Assembly: GCA_027214255.1 (NCBI GenBank)
Contig: JAPWHL010000012.1
Coordinates: forward strand, 1-64,000
Reading direction: 5' to 3'
Length of the DNA stretch: 64,000 nt
From: Roseovarius aestuarii
Lineage (GTDB): Bacteria; Pseudomonadota; Alphaproteobacteria; Rhodobacterales; Rhodobacteraceae
Part shown: piece by piece, positions 26,612 through 35,706 of the stretch
Position numbering within the stretch: the stretch's first letter is position 1
Layout of the letters: every line of letters starts with the position of its first letter
Notes under the pieces: generated by a model
Seen by the model: the letters and a program-made list of their open reading frames with translations, nothing else
What the model was told of the DNA's origin: nothing
The model's database searches: none
Made by a program: the position numbers and the translations under genes

Positions 26612-26637
26612 GTAAGGTGCGCTTAAGCGCACCCTAC
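26612..26637. repeat. REP-like palindrome, copy 2
   Basis: GTAAGGTGCGCTT (26612-26624) abuts AAGCGCACCCTAC (26625-26637); all pairs match except one A-C. The core GGTGCGCTT-AAGCGCACC is a perfect 18-base palindrome. It fills the 37-base gap between the convergent permease and gcvP genes. Copy 1 is at 21570-21599. Confidence 0.65.
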
Positions 26638-26639
26638 CC

Positions 26640-29489
26640 TTATTCGGCCGCTTCTTCGTAATCCGACATGGGCGGACATGTGCAGACCAGGTTTCGGTCA
26701 CCATACACGTTATCCACGCGATTGACCGACGGCCAGTATTTGTCCACCCGAAACGCGCCAGGAGGAAAACACCCTTGTTCGCGCGTATAGGGCCGGTCCC
26801 AATCACGCACCAAATCCTCCATCGTATGCGGAGCATTCTTCAACGGATTGTTTTCTGGGTCAATTTTGCCATCCTCAATCGCGCGAATTTCCTCCCGGAT
26901 TGCCAGCATGGCATCGCAAAACCGGTCCAACTCGGCTTTGGTCTCGGACTCGGTTGGCTCAACCATCAGCGTACCCGACACCGGGAAGCTCATCGTAGGT
27001 GCATGGAACCCATTGTCGATCAGCCGCTTGGCAATGTCATCCACCGTCACATGGGCCGAGGTGTCAAAGGGCCGTGTGTCTAGAATGCATTCATGCGCGA
27101 CCCGCCCGTTTTCGCCCTTGTAAAGAACATCATATGCCCCTTCCAACCGCTTGGCGATATAGTTGGCGTTCAGGATTGCAACACGCGTGGCTTGCGTCAG
27201 ACCTTCACCACCCATCATCAGGATATATGCCCATGAGATCGGCAAAAGCGACGGCGACCCGAACGGTGCGGCGCTGACTGGTCCTTCTTCGCCACCTGTG
27301 TGAGGATGGCCCGGCAAATGAGGGATCAGATGCGCCTTGACGCCAATCGGCCCCATGCCGGGTCCGCCGCCGCCATGTGGAATGCAAAACGTTTTGTGCA
27401 GGTTCAGGTGGCTGACGTCCCCGCCCAAATCGCCGGGTCGTGACAGGCCGACCATCGCATTCATATTGGCCCCGTCAATATAAACCTGACCACCGTGTTC
27501 ATGGGTGATCTTACAGACATCGATCACGGTTTCCTCGAACACACCATGGGTACTGGGATAGGTGATCATGCAACCGGCCAGCGCGTCCGAGTGTTTCTCG
27601 GCCTTGGCGCGAAAATCGTCCATGTCGATATCGCCGCGGGCATTGCATTTCACCGGCACGACCTTCCAGCCGACCATATTGGCGCTGGCAGGGTTGGTGC
27701 CATGCGCATTGGTCGGAATCAGGCAAACGTTGCGGTCCCCTTGCCCGTTTGCACGGTGATAGGCCGCAATCGAAAGCAAGCCAGCATATTCCCCCTGCGC
27801 ACCGGAATTGGGCTGCATCGAGATCGCATCATAGCCGGTGATCTGGCACAGCTTGTCACTCAGATCGCCAATCAGTTCGCTATACCCTTCGGCCTGATCC
27901 TTGGGCACAAACGGGTGCATACGCGAAAATTCCCGCCAGCTTACAGGCATCATCTCTGCCGCCGAGTTCAACTTCATCGTGCACGACCCCAACGGGATCA
28001 TTGCGCGATCCAGCGCCAGATCGCGGTCAGCCAAACGGCGCATATAGCGCATCATCTCTGTCTCGGCCCGGTTCATGTGGAAAATCGGGTGCGTCAGGTA
28101 CTCTGATGTGCGGTGCATGTTTTCAGGCACTCGGTACTGTGCCACATACGTGTCATCGGCTTGGAAAATACCAAAGGCGCGCCAGACGGATTCGATATTC
28201 TCAGGGCGCGTGCATTCATCGCACGTGATCCCGATCCGGGTTTCACCCACGCGGCGCAGGTTAATTCCCTCATCCACAGCGGATTTCAGAACAGCTGCCT
28301 GCAAGGGGCCGACATCGACGGTGATCGTATCGAAGAAAACATTTGGATCCACCTTGAACCCGGCCTTTTCTAGGCCGTTTGCCAAACGCACGGTCTTGCG
28401 ATGGATTCGTTGCGCAATTGCTTGCAAACCCTTGGGCCCGTGAAAAACCGCATACATCGACGCCATGACAGCCAGCAGGGCCTGTGCGGTGCACACGTTG
28501 CTGGTGGCCTTTTCGCGGCGAATATGCTGCTCGCGGGTTTGCAGGGACAACCGGTAGGCCCGATTGCCGTGGCTGTCGATGCTCACCCCCACAATCCGGC
28601 CCGGCATCGCGCGTTTATAGGCATCACGACAGGCCATATAAGCCGCATGCGGTCCACCATACCCCAAAGGCACGCCAAACCGCTGGGTGCTGCCGACGGC
28701 AATATCGGCATCCATCGCGCCTGGCTCTTTCAGCAGGGTCAGGGACAAGGGATCGGCACTGACAATCCCGATCGCACCATGCGTATGCAGATCAGCAATA
28801 TGCGAGGTAAAGTCACGCACATGGCCATAGGTGCCCGGATACTGGAACAATGCGCCAAAGACTTTGTCGGCTTCCATCTTGTCGGGGTTGCCGACAATCA
28901 CTTCAATCCCCAAAGGCGCAGCGCGGGTCTGAACCAATGCGATGTTCTGCGGGTGGCAATCACGATCAACAAAAAACGCCTTGGCCTTGGATTTGGCCAG
29001 ACGCTGCGCCATCGTCATTGCCTCGGCACAGGCCGTTGCCTCGTCCAGAAGCGACGCATTGGCAATCTCCAACCCGGTCAGATCACTGACCATCGTCTGG
29101 AAATTCAGCAAGGCTTCCAAACGGCCCTGACTTATCTCGGGCTGATAGGGCGTATAGGCCGTGTACCAAGCAGGGTTCTCGAAAATATTTCGCTGAATTG
29201 CGGGCGGCGTGACCGTGCCGTGATAGCCCTGCCCGATCAGACTGACCAAAACCTTGTTTTTCTGCGCGGTCTTGCGCATGTAATGCAGCAACTCGCGCTC
29301 GGATTTGGGCTTGCCAAATTTTAACGGGGCCTTCTGGCGGATCGCCTTTGGCACGGTCTGGTCAATCAACTCGTCAAGGGATTTGACGCCCAGAACCTCC
29401 AGCATTCCGGCCATTTCGTCGGGCGAAGGGCCGATGTGGCGGCGGTTGGCAAAATCATAGGGCAGATAGTCGGTGGGCTCGAACGCCAT
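26640..29489 (-). CDS. gcvP: Glycine dehydrogenase (decarboxylating), P protein
   Basis: A 949-residue PLP enzyme that decarboxylates glycine and passes the aminomethyl group to lipoyl-GcvH. The PLP-lysine motif [17 protein letters not shown] is in the C-terminal half, and the N-terminal half carries [10 protein letters not shown] and the paired catalytic fold, as in other full-length P proteins. ATG 29489 has GGAG seven bases upstream; an in-frame upstream ATG at 29558 would add 23 residues without family match. It is the third gene after gcvT and gcvH, under the glycine riboswitch. A hairpin-rich repeat lies in the 166-base gap to gcvH and may set its expression relative to gcvTH. Confidence 0.96.
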   Translation of the reverse strand: MAFEPTDYLPYDFANRRHIGPSPDEMAGMLEVLGVKSLDELIDQTVPKAIRQKAPLKFGKPKSERELLHYMRKTAQKNKVLVSLIGQGYHGTVTPPAIQRNIFENPAWYTAYTPYQPEISQGRLEALLNFQTMVSDLTGLEIANASLLDEATACAEAMTMAQRLAKSKAKAFFVDRDCHPQNIALVQTRAAPLGIEVIVGNPDKMEADKVFGALFQYPGTYGHVRDFTSHIADLHTHGAIGIVSADPLSLTLLKEPGAMDADIAVGSTQRFGVPLGYGGPHAAYMACRDAYKRAMPGRIVGVSIDSHGNRAYRLSLQTREQHIRREKATSNVCTAQALLAVMASMYAVFHGPKGLQAIAQRIHRKTVRLANGLEKAGFKVDPNVFFDTITVDVGPLQAAVLKSAVDEGINLRRVGETRIGITCDECTRPENIESVWRAFGIFQADDTYVAQYRVPENMHRTSEYLTHPIFHMNRAETEMMRYMRRLADRDLALDRAMIPLGSCTMKLNSAAEMMPVSWREFSRMHPFVPKDQAEGYSELIGDLSDKLCQITGYDAISMQPNSGAQGEYAGLLSIAAYHRANGQGDRNVCLIPTNAHGTNPASANMVGWKVVPVKCNARGDIDMDDFRAKAEKHSDALAGCMITYPSTHGVFEETVIDVCKITHEHGGQVYIDGANMNAMVGLSRPGDLGGDVSHLNLHKTFCIPHGGGGPGMGPIGVKAHLIPHLPGHPHTGGEEGPVSAAPFGSPSLLPISWAYILMMGGEGLTQATRVAILNANYIAKRLEGAYDVLYKGENGRVAHECILDTRPFDTSAHVTVDDIAKRLIDNGFHAPTMSFPVSGTLMVEPTESETKAELDRFCDAMLAIREEIRAIEDGKIDPENNPLKNAPHTMEDLVRDWDRPYTREQGCFPPGAFRVDKYWPSVNRVDNVYGDRNLVCTCPPMSDYEEAAE

Positions 29490-29562
29490 GTCACACTCCA
29501 TCAGGTTCAGGTCAACAAACGGGCCGCCAACACGCCCCGCCTGACTTTCGTCACTCAATCTT

Positions 29563-29636
29563 TCATCTTTCCCGAAATACCTCCGCCGGAGGCGTAAATT
29601 TCTTGCTCAAGAAATTTAAGGTTTTTGCAAAAACCT
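29563..29636. repeat. Two/three-hairpin intergenic repeat, copy A
   Basis: TCATCTTTCCC leads into hairpin CCTCC-GCC-GGAGG (29580-29592), hairpin AAATTTCTT-GCTC-AAGAAATTT (29596-29617) and, in this copy only, hairpin AGGTTTTT-GC-AAAAACCT (29619-29636). It lies 3' of gcvH on the minus strand. Copy B at 35651-35706 has the same layout with changed but still paired stems. Confidence 0.65.
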
Positions 29637-29655
29637 GTCCGGCGCGGCGCTTGAA

Positions 29656-30015
29656 TCAGCCGATGAATTTCAGATAAGCGGCCTCGTTCATCAGGTCATC
29701 CATCTGACTGGGGTCACTGGGCTTGATCTTGAAAAACCACCCATCCCCAATCGCGTCTTCGTTAACCTTGCTGGGGGAATCGGCCAACACCTCGTTCACT
29801 TCGATGATCTCGCCATCGATCGGGGCCAAGATGTCGCTGGCTGCCTTGACGCTCTCGATCACGACAACCTCGTCATCCTTGGCAACTTCTGTGCCCGCTT
29901 CAGGCAGTTCGACGAAAACAATGTCGCCCAGCTGCTCGGCTGCGTGCTCGGTGATACCGACCACAATCAGACCGTCTTCTTCGCGCAGCCATTCGTGTTC
30001 TTCTGTGTACTTCAT
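29656..30015 (-). CDS. gcvH: Glycine cleavage system H protein
   Basis: A 119-residue lipoyl carrier that shuttles the aminomethyl intermediate between GcvP, GcvT and dihydrolipoamide dehydrogenase. The lipoylated lysine is in the motif [12 protein letters not shown], with the usual opening [11 protein letters not shown]. Length is normal for the family. It starts 24 bases after the gcvT stop with an AAGGGAGATCC ribosome site. An interspersed hairpin repeat follows its stop. Confidence 0.97.
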   Translation of the reverse strand: MKYTEEHEWLREEDGLIVVGITEHAAEQLGDIVFVELPEAGTEVAKDDEVVVIESVKAASDILAPIDGEIIEVNEVLADSPSKVNEDAIGDGWFFKIKPSDPSQMDDLMNEAAYLKFIG

Positions 30016-30039
30016 CCTTGGATCTCCCTTGGTATTATA

Positions 30040-31176
30040 TCAACGTTTGAAATTTGGCGTGGTGAAAGGCAGTGCCGCCACTTGTGCAGGCTGTCGTTTA
30101 CCGCGCACCTCGCCGTAAACTTGCGTGCCCGGCGCGGCCAGATCGGCAGGCACATACCCCATCGACATTGGGCCTTCGATCGTTGGGCCGAACGCCCCCG
30201 AAGTGATAGTGCCAATGGCCTCGCCCCCTTCGGCGCCGGCAAACAGCACCGTCCCTTCGCGCATTGGCGCACGTCCGTCGGGGCGCAAGCCAACACGACG
30301 GCGCGACGCGCCTTCGATCAGTTGGGGCAGGATGACATCAGCTCCGGGAAAGCCGCCCTCGCGCTTGCCACCTGCGCGGCGCACCTTCTGGATCGCCCAC
30401 CCCAGCGCAGCCTCGGCCGGGGTGGTTTTGGTATCGATATCATGACCATAGAGGCACAAACCGGCCTCCAGCCGCAAAGAATCGCGGGCACCAAGGCCAA
30501 TCGGCTCGACCTCTTCCAGCGCCAGCAATGCGCGCGCCAAGGCAACTGCATCCGTGTCTGCGACAGAAATCTCATAGCCATCTTCACCAGTATAACCGGA
30601 ACGTGAGATCACCACATTGATACCGGCAATATCGACATCACGGGCGACATCCATAAACTTCATATCCGTCACAGCCGGTTGCAGCCGGGCCAGAGCCGTT
30701 TCCGCCGCAGGCCCTTGCAAGGCCAACAAAGCGCGATCGTCCAGCACCTCGATATCGCAGCTATCAGAAAGATGCGCCTTCATATGTTCGATATCGGCCT
30801 GTTTGCAGCCCGCATTCACTACAACAAACAGATGGTTGCCCAAATTGGCCAGCATCAGATCATCAAGAATTCCACCGGCGTCATTCGTAAACATCCCATA
30901 GCGTTGGCGCATCTCGCCCAAACCTGCCACATCCACCGGCACCAATCGTTCCATGGCCAGCGCGGCCTGCTCGTATTCACCCGATTTAGGCCAGACAACC
31001 ACCTGCCCCATATGGCTTACGTCAAACAGACCGGCCTTATTCCGTGTATGCAGATGTTCTTTCATCACGCCCAAAGGGTATTGGACTGGCATTTCATAGC
31101 CGGCAAAGGGCACCATTTTTGCCCCCAGTTCGATATGCAATGCGTGAAGCGGTGTTTGGCGCAGCGGTTCGCTCAT
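30040..31176 (-). CDS. gcvT: Glycine cleavage system T protein (aminomethyltransferase)
   Basis: A 378-residue tetrahydrofolate-dependent enzyme that transfers the methylene group from the H protein to form 5,10-methylene-THF. GAKMVPFAGYEMPVQY, FDVSHMGQV and the GYTGEDGYEI segment with the folate-site acidic residues are typical. First gene of gcvT-gcvH-gcvP; AGGTAGGG lies 9 bases before its ATG. The tandem glycine riboswitch at 31260-31421 is in its leader, so the operon should be induced by glycine. Confidence 0.96.
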   Translation of the reverse strand: MSEPLRQTPLHALHIELGAKMVPFAGYEMPVQYPLGVMKEHLHTRNKAGLFDVSHMGQVVVWPKSGEYEQAALAMERLVPVDVAGLGEMRQRYGMFTNDAGGILDDLMLANLGNHLFVVVNAGCKQADIEHMKAHLSDSCDIEVLDDRALLALQGPAAETALARLQPAVTDMKFMDVARDVDIAGINVVISRSGYTGEDGYEISVADTDAVALARALLALEEVEPIGLGARDSLRLEAGLCLYGHDIDTKTTPAEAALGWAIQKVRRAGGKREGGFPGADVILPQLIEGASRRRVGLRPDGRAPMREGTVLFAGAEGGEAIGTITSGAFGPTIEGPMSMGYVPADLAAPGTQVYGEVRGKRQPAQVAALPFTTPNFKR

Positions 31177-31259
31177 CAGGATCCCTACCTAATTTGCGCC
31201 GTTTGATCTGGAATGTATCAATCCGGCATCGGTTAAACGCAGGCAAATGCCCTGCGCCT

Positions 31260-31421
31260 CGATGCCCCCTCTGTCCTTTCGCCTGAGATCGCTATCCCTT
31301 CGGCGCCCCGAGTCCTCGGGGTCTCTCCAGAGTTTTGACAATCGTAAAGGTCCCTTTGCCTGAGAGTTTCCGGGGCGGTTGCTCCTTCGGCACTGGCATG
31401 TGCCAGTTCTCCCGATACGAT
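31260..31421 (-). promoter_or_regulatory. Tandem glycine riboswitch
   Basis: Reading the minus strand from 31413, the first aptamer shows GGGAGAAC, GCCGAAGGAGCAA and CTCTCAGGCAAAGGGACC. The second shows CTGGAGAGACC, GCGCCGAAGGGATAGC, and ATCTCAGGCGAAAGGACAGAGG. These are the conserved blocks of two glycine aptamers in series. It ends about 85 bases before the gcvT start codon. Glycine-responsive activation of gcvTHP is the established role of this arrangement. Confidence 0.93.
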
Positions 31422-31476
31422 CTTTGTACACCCTAGTATGCCGTGCGCGCATCGGCAAGTCGGATAAATGCCGCTG

Positions 31477-31929
31477 CTACGCGATTTCCAGGCATGGCTC
31501 GGGTGTCAACATGTCAATCAACGTCGAGTTTCCACAGACCAGCGCTTCCAACGTCTCTTCATCCAGGCGTGCATAAAATGCTTCCAGCGCGTCGGCGATT
31601 GCGTGGCGCAAACGACAGGCCGAGACCAGCGGGCAGGTGTTGTCACCATCGGCAAAACACTCAGCGACCGGGAAATTTTCCTCAAGCACGCGAAAAACTC
31701 TGCCAATCACGATGTCCCCTGCCGGCATGCCCAGCATAATACCACCGCCACGGCCACGCTGCGTGCTCAGAAACCCCAGTTGCGCCAAGTGATTAATGAT
31801 CTGGGCAAGGTGGCTTTCGGAGGTTTTGCATCGTTTGGCGACTTCTGCCTTGGTCACCAGCCGTTGATTATTCACAGCGCAGTACATCAAGACCCGTATC
31901 GCAATATTGCTTCGTTTGGTAATTCGCAT
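31477..31929 (-). CDS. Rrf2-family Fe-S regulator, NsrR-like
   Basis: A 150-residue winged-helix regulator. MRITKRSNIAIRVLMYCAV opens the DNA-binding domain. SHLAQIINHLAQLGFL and RGRGGGIMLGMPA match NsrR, the nitric-oxide-sensing repressor whose iron-sulfur cluster is destroyed by NO. Three cluster cysteines are spaced C-x7-C-x5-C (CFADGDNTCPLVSAC). E. coli NsrR has a shorter first spacing, so RirA-like or other Rrf2 identity is not excluded. I chose ATG 31929 because it matches the family start; the frame continues upstream without similarity. An FNR-type box lies 65-78 bases upstream. Confidence 0.82.
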   Translation of the reverse strand: MRITKRSNIAIRVLMYCAVNNQRLVTKAEVAKRCKTSESHLAQIINHLAQLGFLSTQRGRGGGIMLGMPAGDIVIGRVFRVLEENFPVAECFADGDNTCPLVSACRLRHAIADALEAFYARLDEETLEALVCGNSTLIDMLTPEPCLEIA

Positions 31930-31993
31930 TGGGCGCGGCCCTCTAATGTCACTTGCACGAAAATCACTGTGCCCGCAAAATAGGTGCTGCATT

Positions 31994-32007
31994 TTGACAT
32001 AGATCAA
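31994..32007. promoter_or_regulatory. FNR/NnrR-type box
   Basis: TTGAC-ATAG-ATCAA has the TTGAN-N4-NTCAA form recognised by FNR/CRP-family oxygen and NO regulators; TTGAC as left arm is common for NnrR/Dnr-type sites. It lies between the divergent NsrR-like gene and the gamma-glutamylcyclotransferase-like gene (12 bases before its ATG, so more likely to serve the NsrR-like gene, or to repress the other). Confidence 0.45.
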
Positions 32008-32018
32008 GAAGAAACATC

Positions 32019-32597
32019 ATGACCTCTCTGATCAGCTCTTGGTTTTTTGGCTATGGCAGCCTTGTCAATCGCGCCACGCACCACTTTCAGAACGCTGAGT
32101 GCGCACGTTTGAAAGGCTGGCGGCGGGTGTGGCGCCACACAGATTTGCGCCCAGTTGCCTTTCTCACGGTCGTGCCCGACCCCGAGAGTGAGATCAGCGG
32201 CCTGATCGCTCCGGTCCCGGACGGAGACTGGGCCGCACTGGACCTGCGCGAAGGCGCATATCGGCGCACCCCTGCCACCCATCAGGTGACGCATCCCCTA
32301 CCCTATCGCCCCCAGATCGCGGTCTATGCCATCCCCGAAGACCGCCACGGGCGCCCGAACTGCGCGCATCCGGTGCTGCTAAGTTACATCGACGTGGTCG
32401 TTCAGGGGTATCTGACTGAATATGGCGAGGCCGAAGCCCAACGATTCTTTGATACGACCAGCGGCTGGGATGTGCCCATCCTCGATGATCGGGCCGCGCC
32501 ACTTTATCCGCGCCACAGAAAGCTCAGCCCGGATCAGCGCGATTTTGTCGATACCGCGCTGGCCCGCCTGCCCGTGCGGCGACAACCCTCTCGTTAG
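32019..32597 (+). CDS. Gamma-glutamylcyclotransferase-like protein
   Basis: A 192-residue protein with the AIG2/ChaC-type fold. The motif WFFGYGSLVNRAT binds the gamma-glutamyl moiety, and DLREGAYRRTPAT holds the acidic residue that acts as general acid/base in gamma-glutamylcyclotransferases. Such enzymes release 5-oxoproline from gamma-glutamyl amino acids or glutathione. Substrate here is not fixed; ChaC-type glutathione cleavage is only one option. The gene is divergent from the NsrR-like gene and convergent with gltX, with no obvious operon partner. Confidence 0.75.
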   Translation: MTSLISSWFFGYGSLVNRATHHFQNAECARLKGWRRVWRHTDLRPVAFLTVVPDPESEISGLIAPVPDGDWAALDLREGAYRRTPATHQVTHPLPYRPQIAVYAIPEDRHGRPNCAHPVLLSYIDVVVQGYLTEYGEAEAQRFFDTTSGWDVPILDDRAAPLYPRHRKLSPDQRDFVDTALARLPVRRQPSR

Positions 32598-32651
32598 CTA
32601 CCGGCCAAATCCGAATGGCGCAACAGTTCGCAAAAACTGCCGCGCGCGACG

Positions 32652-33977
32652 TTAACTGCGCGCGCGGATCACTTGCAGCAATGGCAAGACCTGCGCCATG
32701 TCAGGACCATGTGCCTGTCCGGTCAACGCCTTGCGCAATGGCATGAATAGGCCGCGCCCCTTGCGGCCGGTGGCCTCTTTGACGGCCGCGGTCCATGTGC
32801 CCCAGCTGGAATCGTCCAACGGCCCTTCGGGCAGCATCGCCATCGCTTGGGCGATGAAATCACGGTCTTCGTCCTCGATCACCGGTTCGGCCCCGTCGCG
32901 GAACAATGTCCACCAGCCCTCTAGATCGTGCAGCGTGGTGATGTTGTCGCGCGTCACCGCCCAGAACAAGGGGGCCTGCGCTTCGGGTACACCCAATGCC
33001 GCAATCCGCTCTGCCACGGCGTCATAGTCCAGCCCTTGCAAATGCCGCGCCGTTAGCGGGAACAGGTCCGCAACGTCGAACTTTGTCGGGGCCGATCCAA
33101 ACCGGCCAATATCAAACCCGTCAATCAACGCACCCATGTCAGCGCGCATCTCGATCGGATCAGCAGACCCCAACCGCGCCATCATGCTAAGCAGTGCCAT
33201 CGGTTCAACGCCCTGCTCGCGCAAGTCTCGCAGCGACAGCGTGCCCAGCCGCTTGGACAGGGATTCCCCTTGCGGCCCCGTCAGCAGTGAGTGGTGGGCA
33301 AAAGACGGCACATTGCCGCCCAGCGCCTGAATGATCTGGATCTGTGTTGCCGTGTTGGTCACATGGTCCGAGCCCCGCACGACATGTGTCACGCCCATTT
33401 CGGTATCATCCACGACCGACGCCAAGGTGTACAAAACCTGCCCGTCACCCCGAATCAGCACCGGATCACTCACCGAAGCCGCATCAATGCTGATGTCGCC
33501 CAGCACGCCATCATTCCATTCAATACGCTGCTGGTCCAGTTTGAACCGCCACACACCCGCGCCGCGCTCGGCGCGCAACGCATCCTTTTCAGCATCAGAC
33601 AACGCTAGGGCCGCACGATCATAAACCGGCGGACGCCCCATGTTCAGTTGTTTCTTGCGCTTCAGGTCCAATTCGGTCGGGCTTTCAAAAGCCTCGTAGA
33701 AACGCCCCATCGCGCGTAGCTCATCCGCCGCTGCATGATAGCGATCCAGCCGCTCGGACTGACGCTCAACGCGGTCCCACGTCAGGCCCAACCATTCCAG
33801 ATCCTGTTTCAGCGCGTCAACATAGGCTTCTTTGCTGCGCTCGGGGTCCGTGTCATCAATACGCAAGATGAACGTTCCGCCGGCCTTGCGGGCTATCAGA
33901 TAATTCATCAGCGCAGTGCGCAGATTGCCAACATGGATGTATCCGGTGGGTGATGGGGCAAATCGGGTGGTGGTCAT
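32652..33977 (-). CDS. gltX: Glutamyl-tRNA synthetase
   Basis: A 441-residue class I aminoacyl-tRNA synthetase that charges tRNA-Glu (or, in some bacteria, tRNA-Gln). The HIGH-type motif is APSPTGYIHVGNL at the N-terminus. The KMSKR-type motif reads GESLSKRLG, with Ser in place of the usual first Lys. ATG 33977 (MTTTRFAPSPTG) has AGGAG at the right distance; an upstream in-frame ATG at 34115 adds 46 unrelated residues. Many alphaproteobacteria carry two gltX genes, so this may be one of a pair. A long GC palindrome (32640-32667) spans its stop codon. Confidence 0.92.
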   Translation of the reverse strand: MTTTRFAPSPTGYIHVGNLRTALMNYLIARKAGGTFILRIDDTDPERSKEAYVDALKQDLEWLGLTWDRVERQSERLDRYHAAADELRAMGRFYEAFESPTELDLKRKKQLNMGRPPVYDRAALALSDAEKDALRAERGAGVWRFKLDQQRIEWNDGVLGDISIDAASVSDPVLIRGDGQVLYTLASVVDDTEMGVTHVVRGSDHVTNTATQIQIIQALGGNVPSFAHHSLLTGPQGESLSKRLGTLSLRDLREQGVEPMALLSMMARLGSADPIEMRADMGALIDGFDIGRFGSAPTKFDVADLFPLTARHLQGLDYDAVAERIAALGVPEAQAPLFWAVTRDNITTLHDLEGWWTLFRDGAEPVIEDEDRDFIAQAMAMLPEGPLDDSSWGTWTAAVKEATGRKGRGLFMPLRKALTGQAHGPDMAQVLPLLQVIRARS

Positions 33978-34249
33978 GGTTAGGCTCCTAGGGCTCGCGC
34001 GGGGTCTGTCACAGCGCTGCCCTTTTGTCCAGAATGCCGCGCACAGACCAAAGTGTCGACGTATCCCAAAATCTGTCCCAGATTCCTCCCAGGGCATCTG
34101 ACCACTCAACGACATTGCACAAAATCCGCGCGATTTAGCGCCGTTTTACAAACCACCGGCGCAATTCACCTCACCTTTACGTGAAACCCACCGTACATTG
34201 GCGAATCCTGCGCTATATTGCCGCCTAGTTCATAATCAAGGAGAGCCCG

Positions 34250-35173
34250 ATGCCCGCCCCCCTCATGACCCGCCGTACTTTGTTGGCCAGCGCCGCTGCC
34301 CTGCCCATCGCCGCCACCCTGCCAAAGCCCGCTCAGGCCACGGCCCCCATGTTAGGCGGGGCTTTGCCCCCGTTTCGGCGGGTCACGCTGGGCAGTTTTG
34401 AGGTAACCACATTGCTGGCCGGAAGCCGCTCGGTTCCCGACCCGCACAGCATTTTCGGACTGAACGTCGACGACACCACCTTTGAAGCGGCGGCCACCGC
34501 AGCCCTGCTGCCCACGGATGCGGCACAATTCTACTTTACCCCCACCGTGATCAACACCGGGGCGCAGCTGATCCTGTTTGACACCGGGCTGTCCCCCGAC
34601 GGCACCACCGCCGCGCTGGAACAGGCAGGATACAGCGCCAATCAGGTGGATGTCGTTGTCCTAACCCACATGCACGGCGATCATATCGGCGGGCTGATGC
34701 AAGGCGATACGCCAACCTTCGCCAACGCCAGCTATTTCACCGGTGCCATTGAATTCGACGCCTGGGCCAAGATGGAAAACGAAAACTTCGACACCAAGAT
34801 GCGCCCCTTGGCGGAACAAACCACAATGCTGTCCCCCGAACAGGAGGTGACAGCAGGCATTACCGCACTCAAAGCATTCGGCCATACACCCGGCCACATG
34901 GCCTACCGTGTCGAAAGCGATGGGCGCGCCCTGATTCTAGGCGCGGATTTTGCCAACCATTACGTGTTCAGCCTGGCCCACCCCGATTGGGAGGTAAAGT
35001 TCGACATGGACAAACCCGCCGCCGCCGCCACGCGCCGTCAAATGCTGGATATGCTATCCGCTGACAAACTGCCCTTCGTCGGCTATCACATGCCGTTCCC
35101 CGCCTTTGGCTATGTCGAAACCGCAGGCGATGGCTTTGCCTATGTTCCAGAAAGCTATCAACTCAGCCTTTAA
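34250..35173 (+). CDS. Secreted metallo-beta-lactamase-fold hydrolase
   Basis: A 307-residue protein with a twin-arginine signal (MTRRTLLASAAALPIAATLP, cleavage near AQA). The metallo-beta-lactamase metal site is THMHGDHIGG (HxHxDH), followed by a later His in GHTPGHMAYR and an Asp in LGADFANHY. The fold hydrolyses lactones, thioesters or other esters; lactonase-like members share the form, but the substrate is not readable. AAGGAGAGCCC gives a strong ribosome site. It precedes a small zincin gene in the same direction after 39 bases. Confidence 0.85.
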   Translation: MPAPLMTRRTLLASAAALPIAATLPKPAQATAPMLGGALPPFRRVTLGSFEVTTLLAGSRSVPDPHSIFGLNVDDTTFEAAATAALLPTDAAQFYFTPTVINTGAQLILFDTGLSPDGTTAALEQAGYSANQVDVVVLTHMHGDHIGGLMQGDTPTFANASYFTGAIEFDAWAKMENENFDTKMRPLAEQTTMLSPEQEVTAGITALKAFGHTPGHMAYRVESDGRALILGADFANHYVFSLAHPDWEVKFDMDKPAAAATRRQMLDMLSADKLPFVGYHMPFPAFGYVETAGDGFAYVPESYQLSL

Positions 35174-35212
35174 AGCATTCAAAACCGGGCGGCGACACTC
35201 CATATAAGGTGC

Positions 35213-35611
35213 ATGACGCCGCTCGATCCTCACTCACTCGACGCTATAGAAGCCATGGCACGCGACACCATCGCGGAATTTCCCGCGCCCTTCGCCCCCC
35301 TTGCCGCGCCGGTGATGCTGCGGGTCGCGGATTGGCCGGACGCAACCCTGCTGCGCGATTTGAACATTGATGATCCGCTTGATTTAACCGGTCTTTACGA
35401 CGGCATTCCGCTGACCCAGAAATCAGTGTCTGACCCGGCACCGCTGCCCGATACGGTCTGGCTGTTTCGTCAGCCCATTCTGGATGAACTGGCCACGCGC
35501 GACGGCATCACATTGCAACAACTGGTGGCCCATATCACCGTGCACGAGTTCGCCCATCACTTCGGCTGGTCCGACGACGACATCGCAACAATCGACCGCT
35601 GGTGGGAATGA
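35213..35611 (+). CDS. Minimal zincin-like metallopeptidase family protein
   Basis: A 132-residue protein with the zinc signature HEFAHHFGWSDDDI (HExxHxxxxxxD), which defines the small possible-metallopeptidase family formerly DUF1025. Most members are about 110-140 residues with no signal peptide and unknown substrate. The upstream half is hydrophobic-acidic without other motifs. It follows the metallo-beta-lactamase-fold gene after 39 bases. A hairpin repeat lies between it and the convergent nadE. Confidence 0.8.
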   Translation: MTPLDPHSLDAIEAMARDTIAEFPAPFAPLAAPVMLRVADWPDATLLRDLNIDDPLDLTGLYDGIPLTQKSVSDPAPLPDTVWLFRQPILDELATRDGITLQQLVAHITVHEFAHHFGWSDDDIATIDRWWE

Positions 35612-35650
35612 CCTCTGCGCACAGCTTATCAAAGCGCGGGGCATCCCCAT

Positions 35651-35706
35651 TCATCTTTCCCCCAAAATACCTGCGCCGCAGGCCCAGATTTTTCTGCGAA
35701 AAATCT
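35651..35706. repeat. Two-hairpin intergenic repeat, copy B
   Basis: TCATCTTTCCC, then hairpin CCTGC-GCC-GCAGG (35670-35682) and hairpin AGATTTTTC-TGC-GAAAAATCT (35686-35706). Relative to copy A (29563-29636), stem bases differ on both arms so that pairing is kept. It runs into the nadE stop codon (35707-35705) on the minus strand and follows the zincin gene on the plus strand, so it may act as a terminator for both. Confidence 0.65.

Noticed and set aside
28401-29324. Long open frame on the plus strand opposite gcvP
   Set aside because: It is antisense to a certain gene, has no family signal, and its His/Arg-rich composition is typical of a shadow frame in GC-rich DNA.
32640-32667. CCGCGCGCG/CGCGCGCGG hairpin as a gltX terminator
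   Set aside because: It spans the gltX stop codon and has no T-run; low-complexity GC alternation makes it unreliable.
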